Source of the DNA: Candidatus Rifleibacteriota bacterium
GTDB lineage: Bacteria; Riflebacteria; Ozemobacteria; Ozemobacterales; Ozemobacteraceae
DNA length: 11,129 nt
NCBI GenBank assembly: GCA_017526725.1
Contig: JAFXRA010000220.1
Coordinates: 1 to 11,129 of the forward strand
Reading direction: 5' to 3'
In this document: positions 7,166-11,129 of the stretch, piece after piece
How positions within the stretch are numbered: position 1 is the first letter of the stretch
Layout: the number at the start of each line of letters is the position of its first letter
Notes under the pieces: model-generated
What the model was told of the DNA's origin: nothing
The model's database searches: none
The model's input: only the letters and a program-made list of their open reading frames with translations
Translations under genes and position numbers: made by a program

Positions 7166-8142
7166 TAAGTTTTTTCTTTCCATTCGCCATTATCATCGCG
7201 AATATGGTCATTTGCACTTCTGATAAGAAGGTGACCTATTTCATGAGCTAGTGAGAATGTATCAGAAGCGTTATAATTGGTTATATTTTTTAAAGAAATT
7301 CCTGCTTCTGTAGCGTCATCTATAGGTGTAAGCGGACTAATCCGTTTATAAGTGAGCCTAGAGCTAGAAGTCCAACCCCTAGCAAAATCATAGGGCATTA
7401 TTTCTATTCCACTTACAGGAACAGGTAATTTATCAAAACTTACTAACTCATTAGTTATAGAAACTAGAATTGTTTTGAAATCACTACGCTTTTGACTTAA
7501 AAAACTTTCTAATTGGCGAGTATAGGCTATTTGTCCCCCAAAGATACTGTTTAATAAATAATCAAAAACCATAATTATATTTAAATCTAGGTTTTCTCTT
7601 TTAAATGTTTTAAGAAGATTAGGCTCATTGGTTAAAAGCAATAATTCAGAATTATCAAATATTTTATTAAATATTATATCTGGCGTAGAGTTAACAAAAT
7701 TTACAACTATTAAATCTTCTTTTGTCCATGTTTCTACAGCAACCCTTTTCCATTCTTCAACCAATGGACTATTATTTGGGACAGTCTCAAGTTTATTAAT
7801 TTTAATAGAAATCTTAGGCTGTTTAAGTCTTATAGAAACCTCAACTGGCACTATACTACCATAAGTTGCATTAATCTTGATATTACCAGTAGGAGTAGAA
7901 GAGAGGTAGGAAACAAAATCCACCTGTTCGGCATTTTCTACTGTTGATTTTGCTCCTTCTGCCGTTGTAAAAACTCCTATTTTGCCTACATTTACATTTA
8001 GTTCTTTTAGAATACCCTCTCTTATAGAACCAGAAGCAACGTCACCACCGATTAAAGACCAGTTGACGTTAACAGGACCGATTTCTGTTCCATTGTTGAA
8101 ACCTATAGCCTTAAAAGAGCGAGTTCCTTTTATCGAGCTCAT
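7165..8142 (-). CDS. Ig-like domain plus HEIGH zinc metalloprotease (main fragment)
   Basis: This is the largest piece, 325 codons. Residues about 1-108 (SFKAIGFNNG, then VNVNWSLIGGDVASG and IGVFTTAEGAKS, ending near VEVSIRLKQ) look like a bacterial Ig-like (BIG) fold that begins already inside its first strand. Residues about 115-325 are the likely catalytic part. They carry HEIGH at 300-304 with glutamate 301 as catalytic base, and His313 or Asp312 as a possible third zinc ligand. The frame stops 12 residues after His313, before any Met-turn. The ATG at 8142 has no Shine-Dalgarno sequence and lies 2 bp past the stop of the lipoprotein fragment. In-phase codons upstream (AVDSASIE) continue the Ig-like strand, so this start is probably not the original one. 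As it stands the fragment lacks an export signal, so it is unlikely to function unless frames are joined. Which metalloprotease family it belongs to is unclear. Confidence 0.7.
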   Translation of the reverse strand: MSSIKGTRSFKAIGFNNGTEIGPVNVNWSLIGGDVASGSIREGILKELNVNVGKIGVFTTAEGAKSTVENAEQVDFVSYLSSTPTGNIKINATYGSIVPVEVSIRLKQPKISIKINKLETVPNNSPLVEEWKRVAVETWTKEDLIVVNFVNSTPDIIFNKIFDNSELLLLTNEPNLLKTFKRENLDLNIIMVFDYLLNSIFGGQIAYTRQLESFLSQKRSDFKTILVSITNELVSFDKLPVPVSGIEIMPYDFARGWTSSSRLTYKRISPLTPIDDATEAGISLKNITNYNASDTFSLAHEIGHLLIRSANDHIRDDNGEWKEKT

Positions 8143-8144
8143 TT

Positions 8145-8341
8145 CTATCGAGGCTGAATCAACAGCTTGGCTGCTTCTTCATCTGTTAAAGGAGCACCTG
8201 GTCTGGCTGAAGGCACAAAACCAGTCTGGGAATCCTGCTCTAAGATGGAATTAATAGTTGAATTATTGCAGGCTGTTAATGATAACAAAACAACAAAGAG
8301 TAAAAAAAGCAAAAGAATCTCCTCGACCAAAATAAACCCAT
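8145..8341 (-). CDS. Lipoprotein signal and linker fragment
   Basis: The frame ending at 8145 encodes LLLFLLFVVLLSLTAC-NNSTINS followed by a polar linker (SARPGAPLTDEEAAK). LTAC is a lipobox, so the cysteine would be lipidated and the protein membrane-anchored. The open frame extends up to a TTG at 8405, but that codon is part of the -35 box of the promoter at 8377-8405 and cannot be the start. The best start is ATG 8341 with AGGAG at 8350-8354, in the -1 frame. It encodes MGLFWSRRFFCFF, whose RR and hydrophobic run complete the signal once one T is added at 8302-8308. An alternative is TTG 8312 after GAGGAG, which gives a signal without positive charge. Confidence 0.5.
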
Positions 8342-8376
8342 TTATTAATCTCCTATATTGCACACTCTTATCTTTG

Positions 8377-8405
8377 ATTCTATTGATGGGTTGCATGTGT
8401 GTCAA
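8377..8405 (-). promoter_or_regulatory. Sigma70-type promoter of the accessory operon
   Basis: On the minus strand, TTGACA (8405-8400, full consensus) is followed by a 17-bp spacer and TAGAAT (8382-8377, one mismatch to TATAAT). The expected start is near 8370, about 30 nt before the ATG at 8341 with its AGGAG. This placement decides the start of the lipoprotein gene and rules out starts upstream of 8370. Confidence 0.82.
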
Positions 8406-8470
8406 TAGAGTAAAATTTAAATAGAAAAAAAAATTTAAAACATGATTACCTATAACAAACTAAAAAATAA

Positions 8471-8499
8471 AATGCGGCACAACCTCAATGTGCCGCATT
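8471..8499 (-). terminator. Rho-independent terminator of flgM-flgN
   Basis: A perfect 11-bp stem (AATGCGGCACA 8471-8481 with TGTGCCGCATT 8489-8499) encloses a 7-nt loop. On the minus strand the U-rich tract (complement of 8461-8470) follows. It lies 35 bp past the flgN stop and isolates the flgMN transcript from the accessory operon. Confidence 0.88.
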
Positions 8500-8533
8500 C
8501 CATTACGCGTTAATAAATAAATAGCTGATAAAC

Positions 8534-9022
8534 TCAAGCCTTATGATCGAACAGCGAACGACCTCTCATTTGATTATTAGACTTAGAACCGCCTGGTCCA
8601 TAAGTAACAGGTTTAGGCGCTCTAGTCATAATCTTAATCGTATGCTGAGCTACTTCCAACCCCACTTGAGCAAGTCGCTGATTTCCATCGTTGATGACTT
8701 TGAGCTCTTCAACTATTTCTCGAAGCTTTGAACCAATATCAATCAATTCGGTCTTAATGCTTTCATCAGAAAGCTTATCAATAAGAACTTCTAATTTAAC
8801 AACAGGCTCACCTGTTATAGCCATTACCTGTTCTTGTCTTAATGGTTCAAGCTCAACCAACTGTTGAACAAGATTCTCCTCTTGCTCTACGGAGGCCTGA
8901 AGCTCTGTCAGTTTACGATCGACCAAAAGCTTGGTTTTATCCTTCGCGAGCTTAAGAAGTTCCTGATAAACATTCAGCTCTTGAGCTAAAATGTTTTTTA
9001 ATTCAACAGCATTCTGATTCAA
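8534..9022 (-). CDS. flgN: FlgN-family flagellar export chaperone
   Basis: FlgN is the cytoplasmic chaperone that binds the C-termini of FlgK and FlgL and brings them to the flagellar export gate. The 162-residue product is almost wholly helical. It has the family pattern: L-x-x-EL-x-x-Y-x-x-LL-x-LA (11-26), a central VEQEENLVQQLVELEPLRQE coiled-coil stretch (45-64), and an amphipathic helix near 95-130 ending in a basic, glycine-rich tail (GPGGSKSNNQ). Length is normal for the family. The start is a TTG at 9022, preceded by AAGGT at an 8-nt distance; no in-frame ATG lies nearby, so the TTG is likely real. It starts 17 bp after flgM, indicating co-transcription. Its two client genes flgK and flgL lie downstream but are separated by the accessory operon. 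Confidence 0.88.
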   Translation of the reverse strand: MNQNAVELKNILAQELNVYQELLKLAKDKTKLLVDRKLTELQASVEQEENLVQQLVELEPLRQEQVMAITGEPVVKLEVLIDKLSDESIKTELIDIGSKLREIVEELKVINDGNQRLAQVGLEVAQHTIKIMTRAPKPVTYGPGGSKSNNQMRGRSLFDHKA

Positions 9023-9039
9023 ATATGCTTACCTTGTAG

Positions 9040-9426
9040 TCAGCCTTCCCAGGAAGCTGTCATGACACCAGAAGCCCATAGCTTTTCAGCCACTGCTTCA
9101 GCAGAGACATTGTATTGACCTGCATCAAACAAAGCTTTGATACGAGCAACTTTTTCTTCTCTGACTTCTGGAGAATTAGCTACTGCACCGGCAGCAAATT
9201 CAAACACTTCTACCGGATCAACTCTTTCGGCTTGAGCATTGCTGATAGCAATATTCAAATTAGCTTTTGCAGCATGCTTTAAAGCAGGTGCATTACTAAT
9301 ATTAGAAGACTCATTAGTGACATTGCCCAGCATTTTGCTGAAACTGTCGCCAGTAGTCTTGTTCTGAGCTTTTTTGAGCTGTTCCTGATAGATACGAGTT
9401 ACATTAATTCCATTAGAAACCTTCAT
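9040..9426 (-). CDS. flgM: FlgM, anti-sigma28 factor
   Basis: FlgM binds the flagellar sigma factor sigma28 (FliA/SigD) and keeps late genes off until the hook-basal body is complete, when FlgM is exported. The 128-residue product has a disordered, polar N-terminal part (MKVSNGINVTRIYQEQ, then many Asn, Ser and Ala). Its conserved C-terminal sigma-binding region is at 87-116 (EVREEKVARIKALFDAGQYN, then SAEAVAEKL). Family length is about 90-130. AGGAGG lies 4 nt before the ATG. Two promoters precede it, sigma70-like and sigma28-like, giving the expected early supply and later self-amplified expression. flgN follows 17 bp downstream. Confidence 0.93.
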   Translation of the reverse strand: MKVSNGINVTRIYQEQLKKAQNKTTGDSFSKMLGNVTNESSNISNAPALKHAAKANLNIAISNAQAERVDPVEVFEFAAGAVANSPEVREEKVARIKALFDAGQYNVSAEAVAEKLWASGVMTASWEG

Positions 9427-9470
9427 GGTTCCTCCTGACTCCCTTGAACGTCTTCCCCCTATTATTTAGT

Positions 9471-9500
9471 CTACATTAGCGGAGGACGCCTCCACAATGC
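9471..9500 (-). promoter_or_regulatory. 5' leader hairpin of the flgM mRNA
   Basis: Bases 9481-9493 (GGAGG-ACG-CCTCC) form a perfect short stem that extends with a G-U pair and then AATG/CATT to about 11 bp. It begins within a base or two of the start expected from the sigma28-type promoter, so that transcript would carry a hairpin at its very 5' end. Its GGAGG is buried in the stem and lies too far from flgM to be the ribosome site. A role in mRNA stability is inference. Confidence 0.45.
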
Positions 9501-9528
9501 TTATCGGACGATAAGGTAAGTTCTTTTA
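9501..9528 (-). promoter_or_regulatory. Sigma28-type promoter of flgM
   Basis: On the minus strand TAAA (9528-9525), a 16-bp spacer and TCCGATAA (9508-9501) fit the TAAA-N15/16-GCCGATAA consensus with one mismatch. Spacing is identical to the site before flgK. The -10 box overlaps a CTTATC-GGAC-GATAAG palindrome (9500-9515). Confidence 0.68.
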
Positions 9529-9538
9529 GCTTAATTAT

Positions 9539-9568
9539 ATTTTATCAATTAAATTATTTTAAAGTCAA
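9539..9568 (-). promoter_or_regulatory. Sigma70-like promoter of flgM
   Basis: TTGACT (9568-9563), an 18-bp spacer and TAAAAT (9544-9539) lie on the minus strand in a very AT-rich stretch about 115 bp before flgM. It stands just upstream of the sigma28-type site, so flgM would have both an early and a late promoter. Confidence 0.6.
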
Positions 9569-9643
9569 TAGCCTAATATTTATTGTTGTTTATTATTGAT
9601 TGTTTTAGTTTATTGTCTCATTTTCAATTCCTCACCCATAATT

Positions 9644-9680
9644 CTCTATTGCTCTGTTGCTCTATCGTTCTATCGCTCTA
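9644..9680. repeat. Octamer tandem repeat, array 1
   Basis: About 4.5 units of 8 bp: CTCTATTG, CTCTGTTG, CTCTATCG, TTCTATCG, CTCTA. It stands to the left of hairpin copy 2; array 2, of the same unit, stands to the right. Confidence 0.75.
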
Positions 9681-9694
9681 ACTTCTTGCCTATC

Positions 9695-9768
9695 GCTACA
9701 TCTTGTCATAAACGTATAGCTTTCAGGTCTAACGACCATACGCTATACTTATTATGACAATCTGTAGC
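9695..9768. repeat. Covarying hairpin element, copy 2
   Basis: Left arm 9695-9720 and right arm 9742-9768 are inverted repeats (GCTACAT, TTGTCATAA, GTATAGC and their complements) around a 21-nt loop with a GGTC-GTTA-GACC mini-stem when read on the minus strand. Reverse-complemented, it aligns end to end with the copy at 6032-6108. The loop letters GTATGG, TTAG and CTGAAA are identical, while stem bases differ in a paired manner. It begins 9 bp past the comF stop codon and has no U-tract, so it is not a standard terminator. Confidence 0.8.
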
Positions 9769-9776
9769 TTAGATTC

Positions 9777-10505
9777 TCAGCTCTTCTGCTCTATTGCTCT
9801 ATTGCTCTGTTGCTCTGTTGCTCTATATTTTTTATATGAGTGAGAAACAACTAGGGCTATAATTTCTTTGGCTTCTAACTCTCTTAATGGTTCTACAGAC
9901 TTTAGCAGGGTTGTACCAGTAGTTGCAACATCATCTATAACCACAAGACGTTTACCTTTAAAAGCAGATTTTATTAAATCAGAATTTAAGGCAAAGGCAT
10001 TATCAAGATTTGTATTTCTTTCAGATTCATCACAGCTTGCCTGGGGTTTTGTATATCTGCTTCTTATAAGGACGGGGCTAAAATAACACCCCACCCTTTC
10101 TGCATAGATCTCAGCCAAAACCCAAGCTTGGTTGAATCCCCTCTCTTCTAATCTCTTTTCATGCATAGGAACAGGAATTATAACATCATCTTTTTTAAAA
10201 AAGCTTTTCAAATCAGCTTTTTCTGAACAGATTTCTCCCAATGTACAAGCCAATCTTTTAGATGGTCTGTATTTAATTATCTTGACTATATCAGAGGTAA
10301 AATCATCGTAGCTGCTCATTGTATAAATATTGAAATTACCAATTGTATCTTGAACCAACTCAGGTTTATGAACAGCTTTTCTTAATTTTTCTTTGCACTC
10401 ATCACAAAGAACTACCCCAAAATCACAACTATTCTTGCAAACATGGCATCTATAAGGGAAAAATATTGATAGAAAATGATTTAGAAAATCTTTGAAGCTA
10501 ATCAT
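9777..10505 (-). CDS. comFC: ComF-family phosphoribosyltransferase-like protein
   Basis: Counting from ATG 10505 (MISFKDFLNHF), the product has 242 residues, normal for the family. A four-cysteine zinc ribbon comes first (CHVC then LCDEC, about residues 20-37). It is followed by RLEERGFNQAW, then QASCDESERNTN, and the PRPP-binding loop VVIDDVATTGTT near 188-199. ComF proteins act in DNA uptake and recombination in naturally competent bacteria; their exact biochemical reaction is not settled. The open frame runs upstream to 10586, but those 27 codons (HHLPPITYHLSLNN) are encoded by a simple repeat and lie outside the family alignment. Neither ATG has a clear Shine-Dalgarno sequence. The last 15 or so residues (RATEQQSNRAIEQKS) are translated from an 8-bp tandem repeat. 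A comF gene next to flgM-flgN-flgK-flgL is the known Bacillus arrangement. Confidence 0.88.
   Translation of the reverse strand: MISFKDFLNHFLSIFFPYRCHVCKNSCDFGVVLCDECKEKLRKAVHKPELVQDTIGNFNIYTMSSYDDFTSDIVKIIKYRPSKRLACTLGEICSEKADLKSFFKKDDVIIPVPMHEKRLEERGFNQAWVLAEIYAERVGCYFSPVLIRSRYTKPQASCDESERNTNLDNAFALNSDLIKSAFKGKRLVVIDDVATTGTTLLKSVEPLRELEAKEIIALVVSHSYKKYRATEQQSNRAIEQKS
9781..9825. repeat. Octamer tandem repeat, array 2 (inside the comF 3' end)
   Basis: Five full units of 8 bp (CTCTTCTG, two CTCTATTG, two CTCTGTTG) plus a partial unit. On the minus strand they read GAGCAAYA and encode the extra C-terminal residues of ComF. The same unit forms array 1 beyond the hairpin at 9695-9768. Confidence 0.8.
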
Positions 10506-10543
10506 ATAACTATGATAGCACAATTCTATAAAGTTGTTTAGGG

Positions 10544-10580
10544 ATAAGTGATAGGTGATTGGTGGGAGGTGGTGGGAGAA
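10544..10580. repeat. Simple repeat GTGATAGGTGATTGG / GGTGGGAGGTGGTGGGAG
   Basis: Purine-rich tract upstream of comF. It opens with GATAAGTGATAGGTGATTGG and continues as GGTGGGAGGTGGTGGGAG. It is translated as the doubtful N-terminal extension of ComF. A related tract occurs at 5961-5975. Confidence 0.55.
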
Positions 10581-10606
10581 CAGCATCTGAAAAAGGATAT
10601 ATTTTC

Positions 10607-10643
10607 AAAAAAAAAACTGCTTCTTTTCTGAAGCAGTTTTTTT
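10607..10643 (-). terminator. Bidirectional terminator between lpxA and comF
   Basis: A perfect 14-bp stem (10610-10623 with 10630-10643, core ACTGCTTC/GAAGCAGT) encloses a TTTTCT loop. A 10-A run (10607-10616) gives a U-tract on the minus strand. It starts 3 bp past the lpxA stop and closes that transcript. Confidence 0.92.
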
Positions 10644-10646
10644 ACT

Positions 10647-11129
10647 TTATTCTTCGCTTGAGGCTGAGGTTACCCCTACCCTAACCTTCTTACAGACACG
10701 GCGGTTAGAATTCTTAATAAACTCATAAAATTTCTGAACATAGGGGTCATCTGCCGCAACTAATTCATTCCATCTTTCAAGAACCTGAGAAACATTCATA
10801 TCAGAGCGGAAGAATACTTTATAAAGATTCTTAAGATTAATAATTGACTCACGGGGAACGTTATTTCTCCTTAAGCCGACAGCATTCAATCCAATTACAT
10901 AAACCGGATTTCCATCTATTTTAGTGAATGGTGGAACGTCTTTGGTAACCTTTGACATACCGCCAACCATGCACATATCACCAACATGAGTAAACTGATG
11001 GAAAGCTGAGAAGCCGCCAAGTACAGCTCTGTCACCTACCTGAGCATGACCTGCAAAAGACACATTGTTAGACATAATGTTATTATTACCAACTTTGCAG
11101 TTATGAGCAATATGAACATATGCCATAAA
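10647..11129 (-). CDS. lpxA: LpxA, UDP-GlcNAc O-acyltransferase (3' part, cut by window end)
   Basis: LpxA catalyses the first step of lipid A synthesis, transfer of a 3-hydroxyacyl chain from acyl-ACP to UDP-N-acetylglucosamine, in the cytoplasm. About 160 C-terminal residues are present of an expected ~260-270; the frame is still open at 11129. HIAHNC carries the two histidines equivalent to His122 and His125 of the E. coli enzyme, the latter being the catalytic base. Left-handed beta-helix hexapeptides follow (VGNNNI, VSFAGH, VGDRAV, LGGFSA with HQF, VGDMCM, VGGMSK). Then come DVPPF, the GLNAVGLRR motif and the helical C-terminal domain. The last residues (KKVRVGVTSASSEE) extend slightly beyond the usual end. 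The gene shows that the organism makes lipid A. Confidence 0.95.
   Translation of the reverse strand, partial: FMAYVHIAHNCKVGNNNIMSNNVSFAGHAQVGDRAVLGGFSAFHQFTHVGDMCMVGGMSKVTKDVPPFTKIDGNPVYVIGLNAVGLRRNNVPRESIINLKNLYKVFFRSDMNVSQVLERWNELVAADDPYVQKFYEFIKNSNRRVCKKVRVGVTSASSEE

Larger units (their letters stand above)
7067..8341 (-). pseudogene. Fragmented lipoprotein with Ig-like and zinc-metalloprotease domains
   Basis: Three adjacent open frames make one coherent protein if three single bases are restored. A start ATG at 8341 with AGGAG 8 nt upstream, downstream of a strong promoter, begins MGLFWSRRFFCFF. One extra T in the T7 tract (8302-8308) continues it as LLFVVLLSLTAC, a complete lipoprotein signal. 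One extra base between about 8178 and 8148 joins LTDEEAA to AVDSASIEMSSIKGTRSF, the first strand of a bacterial Ig-like domain. One extra A in the A6 tract (7170-7175) replaces the stop with NLM, a Met-turn-like motif, 13 residues or so after HEIGH. The restored product is 425 residues, an outer-surface lipoprotein protease. All three defects are one-base losses, while neighbouring genes are intact. Decay, homopolymer errors and slippage-based switching are all possible. Confidence 0.65.

Noticed and set aside
8394..8405. TTG (8405) or ATG (8396) as start of the lipoprotein
   Set aside because: Neither has a ribosome site. TTG 8405 is part of the TTGACA -35 box, and both lie upstream of the expected transcript start near 8370.
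9727..9733. GTCTAAC resembling an integron attC half-site (RYYYAAC)
   Set aside because: The other hairpin copy lacks the motif, the matching GTTRRRY is not at the end of the stem, and no integrase or cassette is present.
9644..9825. CRISPR array
   Set aside because: Repeat units are 8 bp without spacers, so this is a simple tandem repeat; no cas genes are in the window.
10506..10586. Upstream extension of ComF (27 codons)
   Set aside because: Encoded by a simple repeat, outside the family's conserved length and without a ribosome site; the start at 10505 fits better.

Overview
The window is AT-rich bacterial chromosome in which every gene reads on the minus strand. It carries the late flagellar cluster flgM-flgN-flgK-flgL, preceded by a comF-type phosphoribosyltransferase gene and, at the right edge, the 3' part of lpxA. 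LpxA makes lipid A, so the organism is a diderm (Gram-negative-type) flagellated bacterium. The order comF-flgM-flgN-flgK-flgL is the one known from Bacillus. AT-richness, lipid A and the abundance of intergenic repeats would fit a gut lineage such as Vampirovibrionia/Gastranaerophilales, but that is a guess and the sequence does not settle it.

Layout in transcription order (right to left): lpxA 3' part (11129-10647) with a bidirectional terminator; comF (10505-9777), whose ends run into low-complexity repeats; an intergenic block with 8-bp tandem repeats and a 74-bp hairpin; flgM (9426-9040) behind adjacent sigma70-like and sigma28-like promoters; flgN (9022-8534) with its own terminator; an accessory operon (promoter 8405-8377, terminator 6355-6330) with a fragmented lipoprotein metalloprotease and a secreted protein ending in a FIMAH-like domain; a sigma28-like promoter (6236-6209); about 480 bp of leader loaded with repeats; flgK (5731-3728); another repeat block; flgL (3339-292); a terminator; and at the left edge a repeat copy and an unassigned long stem-loop.

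How the parts work together: FlgM holds sigma28 (FliA) until the hook is finished, FlgN chaperones FlgK and FlgL, and FlgK and FlgL form the hook-filament junction. The two best sigma28-type promoters (TAAA-N16-TCCGATAA before flgM, TAAA-N16-GCCGATAA before flgK) share the same geometry and tie the genes into one late regulon. The accessory operon splits flgN from flgK, and mobile-type repeats have pushed the flgK promoter about 470 bp from its gene.

Most notable: (1) a lipoprotein/Ig-like/zinc-metalloprotease gene that becomes one coherent 425-residue protein if three single-base losses are restored; (2) two copies of a hairpin element in opposite orientation, with compensatory stem changes and a conserved loop; (3) a 1015-residue FlgL with six tandem hook-IN-type repeats; (4) a displaced flgK sigma28 promoter.
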